From Lentinus brumalis (Eukaryota > Basidiomycota > Agaricomycetes > Polyporales > Polyporaceae), in the NCBI GenBank assembly GCA_001792895.1, contig MARA01000033.1, positions 408,764 to 472,763 of the forward strand: a DNA stretch of 64,000 bases, given 5' to 3'. Below the pieces are notes generated by a model. It was not told the DNA's origin. It worked only from the letters and a program-made list of their open reading frames with translations, and did no database searches. A program made the translations under genes and the position numbers. Of this stretch, positions 32,433-44,705 are shown piece by piece; the stretch's first letter is position 1, and every line of letters starts with the position of its first letter.

Positions 32433-35020
32433 ATGAGTTCAGATGGTACCCACACGACATCCAAGAGTCTCAGCCAAGAAGAGCTCCACCAGGACGGCGA
32501 GAAGGCCGGTGTTGCCCGAGCTGTGAGTGTCTCCGCGTCCTTCCGCCAGAGAGCTTGACCTCTCTGACGATTCGTGACCGCTCGCAGGATGAGAAGAACG
32601 ATGTGGAGACTGAGCCCGACATTACGAGCTGGAGCTTTCCCACTCCCGAGGTGAGCACGAACCTTTATCGCATGTTGCTGTCTTCGGTCCCGCGGAGTTT
32701 TCGAAACAAGAGAGCGTCCTCCGAGTCCCATAGCGCGCTCCTACGTCCTCAGGCAGTATCCCGTCCTCCTGGGCTGCATGTGCCTACTCAACGTCGTGGA
32801 GGGATGGTGCCGACGGGGGTCGCACGATCGGCAGCCGTCATCGCTGCTTTCTGTATTGGGCTTCGGTCCCGAGAAGCGTCGGGAAAACATATTCTTCGCG
32901 TCATGGCACGCGCTCGTCGGAGTCGCACTCTATCATCTGCTAGAGCTGATTATCATATTCAGGCTATCCGAGAGGAACTATCGAAGGAGTTCACCGACGA
33001 GCAGAAGGAGAAGGTGTGGACCGAATGCACAGAGGCAGTGAAGACGTCTTACGACCAGCTTCTGGGCCGGTGGAAGGAGGAGATGGATACGTTGCTTGTC
33101 TACGTACGTGAACTTACATCTACAGTAGTGAGCGACCCCACTAATCTCCCCTCAGGCGGGTGTCTCTTCAGCTGTCCTGACCGCGTTCAACGTGGAGTCG
33201 TACCATCTGCTGCAACCGGAACCTGCGTCGGACCCCACGCTCGCGGTACTGAAGCAGATCTCCGCGCAACTCAACGGCTACACCTTCGCTCCCCCATTCT
33301 TGAATGCGACCCATACCGCGAGGCCTGGCGACTTGACTCAAGCACCGTTCCAGGCCCCCGCATCCGCCGTCTGGTTGAACTCGTTGTGGTTCTCCAGTCT
33401 GGTGTTCAGCTTCGCCGCAGCATTGCTGGCCCTCTTCGTCAAGCAGTGGTTATACGAAGGGATGGTCCCAGGAACGTCCCGCGAGAGCGCACGGCTGCGT
33501 CAGTATCGTTTCAACGGGCTGCTGAAGTGGCGCGTTGGGACGGTGGTCGTCGTCCTTCCTATACTCCTACAGCTCGCTTCGATCCTCTTCCTCGCCGGGT
33601 TACTGGTTCTCCTTTGGACATTGCACAACACCGTGGCTGCCATCACGTCGGTCTTGGTCGCTCTCGTGTTCACCTCCGTCATCGGTTTCACCCTCCTGCC
33701 GGTCTTCAAGAGCGACTGCTCTTACCGGTCTCCTGCATCCTCCGCCATCTACGCCGTGCTCAGGTTCACCCGCAACGAGGTCCTGCGGGTCATTCGTGGC
33801 CTATGTAAGGTGATCTATCTCTGGTCGTTGCGGTGGGACTCAGAGGCGTTGCTTCATGTCTACCGAGCCCAGTTTGAGCGACTGGGTTTATTTGCATACA
33901 ACGCTCATGGTAGCATGCCAACATGGCGTGGCCGGGACCAGAACGAGATCTACCGGTATCATGGCGATCTCAGTCGTGCCATCATCACTACCGCGTATTC
34001 CACGACCGCGGATAAGAAGTTTCTGGCCTCTATGCCAGTGATCTTCTCCGACTTGCCCTCCGAGCAATTGCCCAGATGCTTCCAAGATATATACGACTTC
34101 ATGCAGGCAGAATGGGGACACTGGCATCTTCCGGATCGTCAACTGCTGGAGGATCCAATCACGCTACCCTTATGCGCGACGTATGGCATCCGCCATATGC
34201 TCGCAAGGTCCGACAGGGGTGCCGAGTGGTGGCTCAACGATACAAAGATCATCTTCCGTCATTACTTCCTCGGCAAGCAGTCCACCAAGAAGTTGGCGGA
34301 GTTCGCCTGCAAGACCCTCTGTCACTACGCTGTGGTGGACCGTGCATCCCGTCTTGCGTCCGGTCTTACATACAAGAGTGTCAAGCGGTTGTACGAGAAG
34401 CAAGGAAATCGTCACACGTATGACACCCTAGCTCACGGTGCGCATTGATGAGATACGTCAGCGGGCACAGCTGCTGACATGCATTACCAGCCAAAGCCTT
34501 CTATGAGGAGGAAATGGCCGCGTGGAATCCGTCTGAGGGGTTTCCACGGTACAGAGATACAACCCAGGTGGTCTACGTGCTTCTGCACATCGTTCGTGCG
34601 ACGATATCCGGGCAACCTCAGCTCACCACCTCGCAGACTGATGCAATGCTTGCCTGGGGTCAACAAGAGATCGCCCGTCTACGTGAATGGTTGCGTGGTC
34701 TCGAGTGGATCGGGCTGCACAAGGGCTGTCTCGTCAAGTCTGGAAATGCTGCGGAGTCCATCGCGTTCCCCCATATTGCATCACACTATCTCGTCAAGAT
34801 GATCATCAACCCACTTAGCACGTTGTGCTCGATGCCAGGCGGTCTTGCGCTCGTATCCGGAGAGCTCGTCGCGGCTATCGAGCACACATGGTCTGCCGCA
34901 CGTCTCGCATATCCGGACGCGGTGGATGTGCATATAGGGTTTGTGTGGGCCTCAGGGCTAGACCAGATTGATGCCCGGCTACTGGAACTACGTGCAGTCT
35001 GTCAGCTACCTCCACAATAG
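32433..35020 (+). CDS. DUF6535 membrane protein, copy D (intact)
   Basis: Exons 32433-32522, 32588-32650, 32963-33103, 33156-34437 and 34491-35020 give 701 residues. It starts MSSDGTHTTSKSLSQEEL. Compared with B it has KQWLYEGMVPGTS in the first membrane region and one extra codon before DPTLAVLK. DUF6535 covers about residues 84-285. Intron 2 is 312 nt, a multiple of three, and has no stop in the coding frame, so retention would add 104 residues after SFPTPE. It is closest to copy E in both coding and downstream sequence, indicating a recent tandem duplication. Divergent partner: F-box relic F5. Function unknown. Confidence 0.9.
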
Positions 35021-35640
35021 CACTCGAGCTTTGAACCTGATTCGGAGAGTCATGCGGTCATATCGTACGCCTGTCCTCATTGCCCTCGAGCATATATAGA
35101 GCGGTCGTCTTGCCATACGACCGCGCGCGTATGTAGGCTACCTGAATATATTTTTGCTACTTGACTCAGCTATGGTATGTAAGTCTTGGGACGGGAGAGG
35201 ATTCAGGCCGTCCTTCGACGACGGAGCAGTCGCTCGACGGTCACACCGTTCCTGCCATTATTGGGAAAACACCAATGTGTCCCTTGCCACATCGTCCGCG
35301 TTCTAGGTGATCACGCAGAATGCCAGCTTCTGAACTGGCAAGCATATTGCCGGTAGATGTACGCGCAAGTACAAGCTCTGGTCAGTAGTGTTTTATGGTG
35401 TCCGACTCTCCAGAAGATACACGCGACTTTTGCCAGGAGAGAGGCGTCGACCCAACGTATAGCTGGCGTCATACAACCAAGAACAACCTCGTCCGGTTCG
35501 CTACCATACGCGGCGAATCTGCGCGGAAGGAAACAAGTGGAAAGTGTGCGGAGCTGCACTGCGGACCCGTGGCTGCGAACGGTGAGAGTTATGAACATGT
35601 GAGCAGGCTGATACAGACAGAGCTCTGAAGCGACACGGAC
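35021..35640 (+). repeat. 3' flank of copy D, duplicated behind copy E
   Basis: The stretch behind copy D recurs behind copy E (40529-41110) with many substitutions. Best-kept part: 35405-35530 (GCGTCATACAACCAAGA, GGTTCGCTACC). A short frame there reads SWRHTTKNNLVRFATIR and ends at GTGAGC, so an exon is possible, but its counterpart at 40890-41090 reads in a different frame. I see no gene I can name. Confidence 0.55.
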
Positions 35641-36119
35641 GTACTGATTTGCAGCAGGCGTGGACGAGGAGGTGTGCGGACTATTGGCTGTCGACTAGCC
35701 CTCGAGGTCATATAGTACAGCTCTCCTTCGGGGACGAATGCCCCGCAGCCAGTTCGGGTTCAGATGCGAAACCTGGAGGCAGGATAGATAGCTGAGGTAT
35801 GGCATGTTTGCGGCAATACCGGCCACTCACCTGGATGATATGAAATCGCGGCGCGGCTCCGCTGTCAGCACCCAAGCTGTACCAGCTTCAGCTTCAGCTG
35901 CCAGCCGGTAAGAGTTACCGAGATCTGCATTGGTGAGTACAGAAGTGTCCTCGGAGCTGATCTACCTACTCACCAGGATATTCACGTATGAAAGTTGGTA
36001 GACCGAAGTGAGCTAGATGTTGCTCAAGCATGGATGCCAAGGGCCATGGGCTAAAGTCACATATTTCGGTCCGTGCCAGCAGTCAGTCGTGTCTCATTTA
36101 TGCAAACTCGACGAAACCG
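35641..36119. other. Spacer, no gene seen
   Basis: Its counterpart lies at about 41111-41720 behind copy E (shared CATATTTCGGTCCGTGCCAG-like and GCAGTTAGCTGTGTCTCATC-like stretches). No open frame of note. Confidence 0.35.
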
Positions 36120-36300
36120 ACGTACCCACAGAAGGATACCCGCGAGGGTGCGTGTTGAGGAGCTCCGTTGGGAGGTGGTGGTCCATCAGGACGAGCAACT
36201 GCAAGCGCGACGCTGTGGCGGACTCGCGCGCCACCGCTGAACTTGCTCCTCCGCTTGCACGACCACATTGGCTTGTAGCTGCTCACTCTCGGCGCCGGTC
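36120..36300 (-). pseudogene. 5' remnant of a type-1 F-box gene (module E)
   Basis: The minus strand near 36176-36141 reads LPTELLNTHPR, the first line of the F-box, and the leader sequence of the family (GCAAGCGCGACGCTG, GGCTTGTAGCTGCTCACTCT) follows on the plus strand. Nothing of the rest of the gene is present to its left. Confidence 0.6.
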
Positions 36301-36329
36301 GCCACCTGTTGCTGTCTATCTACGCTATA

Positions 36330-37740
36330 ATTGAGTTCCGCCACCGTTCTGGAGGAGACTCAGCGTTCCCATTCCGCTCCGTTAACACTCGACCGCTCGA
36401 CACTTGCTCACGACGAGGCACACGTTCCGCCTCACAAGCAGGCCCCGCCCTTCCTCCTTCTCGTACGGTGAGAAAACGTCCGGCCCGCTGCGAGAGCCTC
36501 ATTTGCTGATGATGTTGATGCTGCAGCATCGTAACACTTGAAGATTGACGGACGACTCTCGTCATGCGATGTGGAGGTTGCTTCGTGCACGCGGGATGAC
36601 ATAGGATCGGAAGGTATGTGTCAGTACGTCGTGTCCTCCAGACGCATCAGGAACACGATCCCTGATACCCGCAATTATCGTGCTGCCTCCCTAGAACTCT
36701 CACTACACTTCGACCTTTTGAGTTGGTCTTGGCGACGCCATAGATCGTGCGGCCTATCCTCTTCATGGTGAACTCACCTCTGTCTACTTCGGCTCCAACC
36801 ACGCGTATCTTCTTCGGTGCGTACCAGAGCAATCACTCCTGCACATGAGGGACGTGTCGGTGTGCTCAAGCATGCGCCGTGTCATGCAGGACAGAATTCA
36901 GCGTCCCGCACGCTCGCCTGGCCTCCTCCCATCTCCTTCATCCCTGAATTAAGGTGCGGTGAAAGTGTGCTTTCTTCTGGTCAAGCGGATTCCGGCCCCG
37001 GTCGTACCACCTTCGAGAGCCGCGTTCATCATCTCCTCCTGCCTGGACGGGCGCCAGGCGTGCTGCGGCCGCACAGAACAGGCCTGCACGCGCCCCTCTT
37101 AAGGCTCCATACCACTGTTGGGCTTGCGTCAATCGCAGAGCTCGCGCAGATTCTCTGCATCATGCGAGTACGACGGAGGACGCGGCCCAGTCGCGTCCCT
37201 TGACACACATCCCACACTCTGCTACGCGCACTCATCGTCACCGTCGCCGTCGCCTCCGCCGGGTCAAATAGCAGCATCGCTCAATTGGAGGACGGTTGGT
37301 GCTGACCTGGGTACGAGCGGAGGCCGGCGCGGTTGTTGCCCCGATACTGTGTCGCTCTCGCCTTCCTTGTGGCGTCAACATCAAGGGCCCAAGGCCATGT
37401 AGGCCAATCCTTAAGGCCGCTGGGAAGAAGCACGGCAGGGGCAGCGTAGGAGCACGGTGTGAGCGCCAGTCTCTGACGAGCAGCCGGACGGGTCGCTGGA
37501 TTTCTGACTAGGACGTCATTCCAGATGATCTCCTCGGTAGTGCTGCTTCGCGTCTGTACATATCGTCCTCCCCTATCAATCCTGTCCTCCCGCTGGTACG
37601 AAAGGTTCCATCCTGAGTAAGTCATCATCCTGTTTGCCCATCATCATGCCTTGAGATGATAAGGGTAAGCAGACGGGAGCGCAGAACGCATTGAGCTGGA
37701 GGATGACGGAACCGTTACGGGGAAGGCTGGCCCATGACAA
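36330..37740 (+). pseudogene. Block X relic, module E
   Basis: Shows the 5' landmark (GCTGCGAGAGCCTCATTTGC near 36488) and ATGCTGCAGCATCGTAACAC near 36519. A deletion then removes the GRLLLVPLALL segment. The 3' hydrophobic segment (VGLASIAELAQILCIMRV near 37115-37170) and LLRALIVTVAVASAG (37217-37262) are kept and correspond to module B near 14400 and 14300. Confidence 0.5.
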
Positions 37741-37821
37741 CGTTCCGAGTACCGCATGTCTGGCTGCGTGAGGTCTGCGAACTCTCAACGCTTCTCTCAT
37801 GCGCGTTGCGCTGAGGCAGTA

Positions 37822-37850
37822 GCACAGGATTAGCCTCGCGGCGTGCACTT
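37822..37850 (+). promoter_or_regulatory. Decayed shared upstream element (copy E)
   Basis: CACAGGATTAGCCTCGCGGC: the shared element with TACTG removed, followed by GTGCACTTGCG as in the other copies; about 190 nt before the ATG. Confidence 0.5.
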
Positions 37851-38025
37851 GCGTACGTGTGAGTTCCAACATTTATTGACTCCGTCTTCTAGCCAGAAAG
37901 TCGCTGTGGATCCCCGACAAGCTGGGAAGGAGCCTACAAGAGTCGTAAAGGCCGAGGATGGACAGCCTCGAGTCGGCCTACTGCAACCTCATCGACCAAG
38001 ACTCCTACATCGGAGAGACGACATC

Positions 38026-40528
38026 ATGAGTTCAGATGGTACCCACACGATATCCAGGAGTCTCAGTCAAGACGAGATCGTCCAAGACGGCAATGAGAAA
38101 GCCGGCGTTTCCCAAGATGTGAGTGTCTTCGCGTCCCTCCGCCAGAGAGCTTGACCTTTCTGACTTAATACCGCTGTCAGGATGAGAAGAACGATGTGGA
38201 GACCGACCCCGACATCACGACATGGAGCTTTCCCACTCCCGAGGTGAGCACGAATTTTGATCGCATGCTGCTCTCTTCGATCCCCGCGGAGTTTTCGAAA
38301 CAAGAGCGCGTCCTCGAGTCTCATAGCGCCGCTTCTACATCCTCGGGCAGTATCGCGTCCTCCTGGGCTCCGCGTGCGTACGCAATGTCATGGAGATTGC
38401 TCATGGCGCGTCGGAGTCGCACTCTATCATCTGCCAGGACTGATTATCATATCCAGGCTATACGAGAGGAACTATCGAAGGAGTTTACCGACGAAGAGAA
38501 GCAGAAGGTGTGGACCGAGTGCGCAGAAACAGTGAAGACGTCTTACGAGCAGCTTCTGGGACGGTGGAAGGAGGAGATGGATACGCTGCTTGTCTACGTA
38601 AGTCAAATCACGCCTACGTATCGAGCGACCCCACTGATCATTCCTCAGGCCGGTGTCTCTTCAGCTGTGCTGACCGCGTTCAACGTGGAGTCATACCATC
38701 TGCTGCAACCGGACACTACGGACCCCACGCTCGCGGTACTGAAGCAGATCTCTGCGCAACTCAACGGCTACACCTTCGCTCCCCCATTCTTGAATGCGAC
38801 CCATACCGCGAGGCCTGGCGACTTGACTCAAGCACCGTTCCAGGCCCCGGCATCCGCCGTCTGGCTGAACTCGTTGTGGTTCTCCAGTCTGGTGTTCAGC
38901 TTCGCGGCAGCGTTGCTAGCCCTCTTCGTCAAGCAGTGGTTATACGAAGGGATGGTTCCAGGAACGTCCCCTGAGAGCGCACGGCTGCGGCAGTATCGTT
39001 TCAACGGGCTGCTGAAGTGGCGCGTCGGGACGGTGGTCGTCGTCCTTCCTATCCTCCTACAGCTCGCTTCCATCCTCTTCCTCGCGGGTTTACTGGTCCT
39101 CCTTTGGACACTGCACAACATCGTCGCTGCCATCGCGTCGGTCCTGGTGGGTCTCGTCTTCACCTTCGTCATCGGCTTCACCCTCCTACCGGTTTTCAAG
39201 AGCGACTGCTCTTACCGGTCGCCTGCGTCCTCCGCCATCTACGCCGTGCTCAGATTCACCCGCAACGAGGTCCTGCGGGTCATTCGTGCCCTTTGTAAGG
39301 TGATCTATCTGTGGTCGATGCGGTGGGACTCAGAGGCATTGCTCCATGTCTACCGAGCCCAGTTTGAGCGACTGGGTATATTTGCATACAACGCCTATGG
39401 TAGCATGCCAACATGGCGTGGCCGGGACCAGAACGAGATCTACCGGTATCATGGCGATCTCAGTCGTGCCATTGTCACGACCGCGTACTCCACCACGGCG
39501 GATAAGAAGTTCCTGGCCTCTATGCCAGTGATCTTCTCCCACTTTCCCTCTGAGCAGGTGCCCCAATGCTTCCGAGACATACTGGACTTCATGGAGGCGG
39601 AATGGGGACACTGGCATCTTCCAGATCGCCTACTGCTGGAAGATGGAATCACTTTGCCCTTATGTGCGACGTATGGCATCCGCCATATGCTCGCAAGGTC
39701 CGACAGGGGTGCCGAGTGGTGGCTCAACGATACAAAAATCATCTTCCGTCATTACTTCCTCGGCAAGGAATCAACCGAGAAGTTGGCGGAGCTCGCCTGC
39801 AAGACCCTTTGTCACTACGCTGTGGTGGACCGTGCATCCCGCCTTGCGTCTGGTATTGCATACAAGAGTGTCAAGCGGTTGTATGACAAGCAAGGACATC
39901 GTCACACAGATGATACTCTAGCTCACGGTGCGCCTTCACGAAATACGTCAGCGGGCACAGCTGCTGACATGCATCACCAGTCAAAGCCTTTTACGAGGTG
40001 GAAATGGCCGCGTGGGATCCGTCTGAGGGGTTTCCACGGTACAGAGATACCACCCAGGCGATTTACGTGCTTTTGCACATCGTTCGTGCAACGATATCCG
40101 GCCAATCTCAGCTCACCGCCTCGCAGACTGATGCAATGCTTGCCTGGGGTCAACAAGAAATCATCCGTCTACGTGACTGGTTGCGTGGTTTGGAGTGGGC
40201 CGGGCTGCACAAGGGCTGTCTCCTAAAGTCCGGAAATGCTGCACAGTCCATCACGTTCCCCCATATTGCATCGCACTATCTCATCAAGATGATCATAAAC
40301 CCACTCATCATGTTGTGCTCGATGCCAGGCGGTCTTGCGCTCGTATCCGGAGAGCTCGTCGCGGCTATCGAGCACACATGGTCCGTCGCACGTCTCGCAT
40401 ATCCGGACGCGGTGGAGGTGAATATAGGGTTTGTGTGGGCCTCAGGGTTGTCCAAGATCGATACCCGTCTAGTGGAACTACGTCGAGTAGTTCATCAGCT
40501 ATTACCTCCAGAACAGCACGCTTGTTGA
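38026..40528 (+). CDS. DUF6535 membrane protein, copy E (intact)
   Basis: Exons 38026-38118, 38181-38243, 38457-38597, 38649-39927 and 39981-40528 give 707 residues. The C-terminus ends LLPPEQHAC, six residues longer than D. Both intron 2 (213 nt) and intron 3 (51 nt) are multiples of three without an in-frame stop, so one open frame runs from exon 2 through exon 4. Spliced and retained forms would all be readable. The DUF6535 helices are as in copy B. Segment HFPSEQVPQCFRDILDFMEA differs from D but resembles A, hinting at gene conversion or mosaic ancestry. Function unknown. Confidence 0.9.
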
Positions 40529-41719
40529 GCTTGGTCCTTATTCACGACGTTGTGCATTCATATCATACGCTTTCCCTCATTGCCCTCGAGCAGACGTAGA
40601 GCAGTCGTCAAGTAGCATCCAATCGTGTGTAGGCAACCAGGATATATTTTGCCATGTACTAGTACCTGCCTCAGCTATGGTACTCCCCCTTGGACGCGAG
40701 AGGACACGACGGAATGTCGACTACAGATCAGTCGCTCGACGGGTCATACCGTTCCTACCACTACTTGGACGAACTCGAGGCACCCTTGCCGAACCCACAT
40801 TGTTTACTGGGGAGCATATTTATAACAGATCTGCGCGCAGTTCCAAGCTCTGGTAAGTAATGATCCTTGATAATCAAGTCCCCAGCAGACTCACGCGACT
40901 TTGTCTAGGAGGGAGACGTCGATCCAACGTCATCCAGCTGGCGTCATACAACCAAGAGCGACATCGCTCGGTTCGCTACCCTACACCGCGGATCTGCGCG
41001 GGAGGGAATCCAGTGGAGAGTGTACGGAGCTGCAGCACTGCGCTCCGATTGCGATATCGTGGCTGGCAGCTGCGAACGGTGAGAGTGACGAACATGTGAG
41101 TAGGCCGCTACAGACACGATTTTGAAGCGACATGAACGTACTGATTCACGGGAGTCATGGACGACTTGAAGGTGTGCGGGCTGGTGACTGTCGACTAGCC
41201 CTTGAAGTCATATTGTGCTCTCCATTGGAGCGGTTCGGGAACGAACCGCTCCACCGCCGAGAACGTTTTCGACTAGATGCGTACGGCACCGCTATCCTCT
41301 CCCCGGTCGCGGCGGTCCAGTCCCTCTCCAGCAGCCGTTCGTCTCCCAGAGATTTTCCCGCGCCTCTACTCGCAGCTCTCGCTTTACGTTGAGATTCAGA
41401 TGCGGAACCTGGGGGCAGAATGGATAGCTGAGGTCTGACATGCTTGCGGGAATACTGGCCACTCACTTGGATGATCTGAAATCGCGGCGCAGCGACGCTA
41501 TCAGCACCCATGCTGTATGTACTGGGCTGTCAGTCGGTAAGAGACATCACAACGTGCGTGGTGAGTACAGTAGTGCCCTCCGAGGAGACAAACTTATCCA
41601 ACAGAGTATCGACGGTCCAGCGTCTGAAGGTCTTCTCGAGCATGGATGCCAAGTGCCATGCGCTCGGCAAGATACCAGTGTGTGCCAGCAGTTAGCTGTG
41701 TCTCATCTATGCAAATTGG
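40529..41719. other. 3' flank of copy E, paralogous to 35021-36119
   Basis: Carries the duplicate of the region behind copy D, best seen at 40890-41110. No gene recognised. Confidence 0.5.
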
Positions 41720-42312
41720 ACGGAACAGACTTACTTACAGAAACTCGCGAGGGTAAGTTGATGACGAGCTCCGTTGGAAGGCTCCGGAGATGATGACACC
41801 GCGGAGAACCGCTTTGAAGTTCTCGCGTTTTCTCGACGAGTATCGAGATGGGGGTGCATCAGCCCGTTTGAAGGAGTTCTCGAGGTTCGATGAGGTGTAC
41901 GCCTTCTGCGAGACGTTCGGCTACCCGGTGCTCGTGCGCCTGTCGTAAGTAGGTCCTGTCTGCCGCCACGATGAACAGAGTATGCAGTCAGGACGACCTG
42001 AGCTGGTATCACTCGCAGGCGATTGCGGTCTCGCGCGTCGCGCGACCAGCCGGTTGTGATCATGAAGTACCTCCAGGGCGCGAAGGAGATCGAGATGGAC
42101 GCGGTCGGGTACTTGGAAGACGGCAAGGTCAGCAGCATGCATTGCATCTCGGAGCACGTCGAGAACTCGGGCGTACAATCAGGCGACGTACGCGGGTTCA
42201 ATCATACGCCGCAGGACCTTGGACTCGGAGACCGTTCGTCGTATCGTCGACGCGACGATGACGCGTTCACATGTCTCGAGCCTGAAGAGGCTGTTTGAAG
42301 TTCGGCGGCCAT
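41720..42312 (-). pseudogene. Type-1 F-box gene split by a foreign insert
   Basis: The start ([10 protein letters not shown]) lies on the minus strand at 42312-42283. The next part of the family (ACGGAGCTCGTCATCAACTT, equivalent to LPTELLINIL) lies at about 41782-41740. The 490 bp between them is a fragment of carbamoyl-phosphate synthase on the opposite strand. Sequence further left does not continue the F-box gene. Confidence 0.7.
41783..42275 (+). pseudogene. Captured fragment of carbamoyl-phosphate synthase large subunit
   Basis: Translated pieces in order are [85 protein letters not shown] and [12 protein letters not shown]. These follow the ATP-grasp part of the second carbamoyl-phosphate synthase domain (family wording: [39 protein letters not shown]). 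A GTAAGT...CAG intron-like gap (41947-41997) is retained, so the copy came from DNA rather than from spliced RNA. Single-base shifts break the frame and flanking domains are missing. The source gene is not in the window. It cannot be functional. Confidence 0.85.
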
Positions 42313-42559
42313 CCCATTGGAAAGATGGGCGAAGTGTGAGGGTAAAAGCAGAAGACGTGTATTGTCTGGTGCCCGAGCGCGATAGTTGCCAGTATTCGCT
42401 AGAACGAATGGGCTGGTAGTCGGAATTCACAAGTACAAGCGCCCAGCTGTGGCGACGCGGTCGACGTCGACATCGTGCCTCAGAACTTAACCTTTCGACC
42501 AACTTGGCCTGCAGCTGCTTGCTCTCTGCATCTGTTGCCACCTCTCGCTGTCCATTCAC

Positions 42560-42870
42560 TTTACTGATAGCTAGTTCTGCTACCGTCTAAAGGAGAAGGA
42601 AGCTCTCCGACCGAGCTCAGCTCGCGACCCTCCCGAGACGAATGTGCCCTCTCACCCTCGACGACTATCCTCAGCTCCACTCGACACTCGCTCAAGATGT
42701 GCCCGAGTACCTGGCCCCAATGGGTTGAACCGGTGATTGCTCCCGTGTCTGCCGTCGGTACGTGTCCGAGAGCTCGCTTCCCATGTCGCAGCAGGCTCCC
42801 TGCTCGTCCCACCATGTCCGCCACTCCGCGAGAGTATCCGTACTGACGAGGCTGCAGGAGAACCGACCTC
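42560..42870 (+). pseudogene. Block X 5' remnant
   Basis: Follows the F-box start as in the other modules. It matches module D (30990-31260), with CTCGCTCAAGAT, GAGTACC, GCAGGCTCCC and CGCGAGAGTATCCGTACTGA near 42821. It ends shortly after CTGCAG. No DUF6535 gene follows. Confidence 0.45.
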
Positions 42871-44550
42871 GGGAGTTACGCTACATTGCGAATCCTCATA
42901 TTCTTGCGCGCTGCCTCTATCCGCCAACGCCTCGCCTTGCGCGCGAGGCGCGGCGTACCCACAACGCCGAAAACCTTGCTCGGGAACTCAACACCTCGTC
43001 TTGGGTGGGAGGTCGCCGTGGTTTGCCTTATCATTCTAGTAAGAGGTCCTCCGTATGACAGCAGGATGTCTCTGCAAGCGATCCCGATGGGGGTTCTGTG
43101 CTTCACACCGGCTGCCACCATCGACGACGTGCAAGTCGATATTCTACTACACGCGTACGTACTCTCAGTTGCTCTAAAACACATCGTGCATTGACGCACA
43201 TTAATCGCCTTTGGCAACCATGCGCCGTTCCAATCCATCCTTTGGCGTCGTCTCCCAAATTCCTGCGGCGACCGGCGATTTCCAGCTCATCGCTCAACGT
43301 ATGCAAACCCATTTGGTGACACACGAACGGAAGAACCCAGATACACGCGTTTCGCCCTGAGACGCCATGATACTGTACCTCGAGAGGTTCGTACACAACA
43401 GGTGAGGCAACCCGCCCTCGCCTCTCAGGCTTGTTCGCGATGTGGGGACACACAGCTAATGTTTGTCAGCCTCTATGTACGCTGCTACAAAACGATTCTG
43501 CAATACTGCGTCAAGTAGACGATGGCTAACGTGAACGCGTAAACGTCGACTGCATGGGTCTCAAGATGGTCCAGCTCTCCTTGCCACCACCCAAGCCCGG
43601 CGGCTCTGGCGCGCCACATCGATGTTTAGGCAGCCTCCCCACTACCGTCCTGCCCGAACGATCATCTCCCCACATCAGGCTATTCCCGTGCCGCCGTCCT
43701 GTCGTGCCCCGTTCGATCGATGTCGGAAGAGTTGCATCAATTGCAACCTCATTTACTCGGGTAGTGTACTCGGGTAGTGTGCCATTCATCGCAACTGTGC
43801 CGCCACCTGGTGGCGTACAGTCTGGAGGGGTCATATCTGGGCCGGTCGCGGTTGATGTTGCGGGAGCCAGCGGCGGCCGTAGACGTATGGATCGAGTCAG
43901 GTCCCGGCCACCACTGCGCTGTTTGGAGATTCTCAAGGCGACAATCGCATCGTCGGAGTCGCTGCGAAATTATGGGCGAGGATGGATCACAACGGCCGTG
44001 CAGCGGGAACGATGGTCGAGCCGCCTCCCCTCGTCACGCACGCCTTTGACTCTGCCCGAGAGCGTCCGGTGAGTAGCTCGCATGCAACGCACAGTGCGCG
44101 GCTAACGTCTGTTTTCAGTCCTGTCATGGCTGAACCTTTGGTTGGAAGGATAGCATCCGTGTGGGCAACGTCGACCCATACGACGCGATGAGACCCCGAA
44201 GCACGAGGGTCGCGACGCGAGAACCGGGACACTTACCCATACCGCAGCCAGTAGATACTGTATCAGCTTGCGTCGGCCGCTCGACGTCTCATAGGCAGAA
44301 TGAACATATTTCGTCACCGTTTGCTACATCTACACGGACTCCGAGTAGACCCTATGATCATGTATAGCGACGTCTACTCCTCTTGATATGAGAGCTACTA
44401 AGTATTCCTGTAACGATTGATTACTCTTTCAGTAAGTACAAAATGCTTACCTTACATAAATAAGCTCATTACTTATCTACTGTAAGTCTTTGTAAGTCGC
44501 GCATCGTTAGGATCGTGGCGCCCCTTGCTTCTCCTTTTACTCAGTGCATC
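42871..44550. other. No confident gene; weak coding-like stretches
   Basis: Open frames on the plus strand (43554-44072) and minus strand (43526-43936) overlap each other, and neither shows a family I can name. Around 44435-44500 is an A/T-rich patch with several GTAAG and CTTAC words (ATGCTTACCTTACATAAATA). Confidence 0.3.
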
Positions 44551-44554
44551 CGAC

Positions 44555-44705
44555 TACATACAAGCTTCACGGCTCTTGCTCGTCCCTCCTGCAATCATCG
44601 GCGAAGCTATCTACTCAGCTTCGTTCAGCCACGCGCCCAAGGTTGTCGCGACTCTCGCCGAATGCGCACAGCGAAGTCACACGACGGACGTCGTACGACG
44701 TGGAT
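44555..44705 (+). pseudogene. Block X fragment
   Basis: Contains the GRLLLVPLALLGPIYP region in decayed form (AAGCTTCACGGCTCTTGCTC, TCAGCTTCGTTCAGCCACGC), matching 49440-49580 and 8640-8757. It stops abruptly at 44705, where F-box sequence begins. Confidence 0.55.

Noticed and set aside
32183..33808. 541-codon open frame overlapping DUF6535 copy D
   Set aside because: It starts upstream of the conserved start and runs out of frame in exon 4; the five-exon model matches all other copies.
43554..44072. VWIESG-GHH resembling a polyketide synthase motif
   Set aside because: A single short match with stops around it and overlapping open frames on both strands; not enough for any family.
44395..44510. 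A/T-rich patch with GTAAG/CTTAC words as a possible miniature inverted-repeat element
   Set aside because: No clean terminal inverted repeats or target-site duplication could be drawn.
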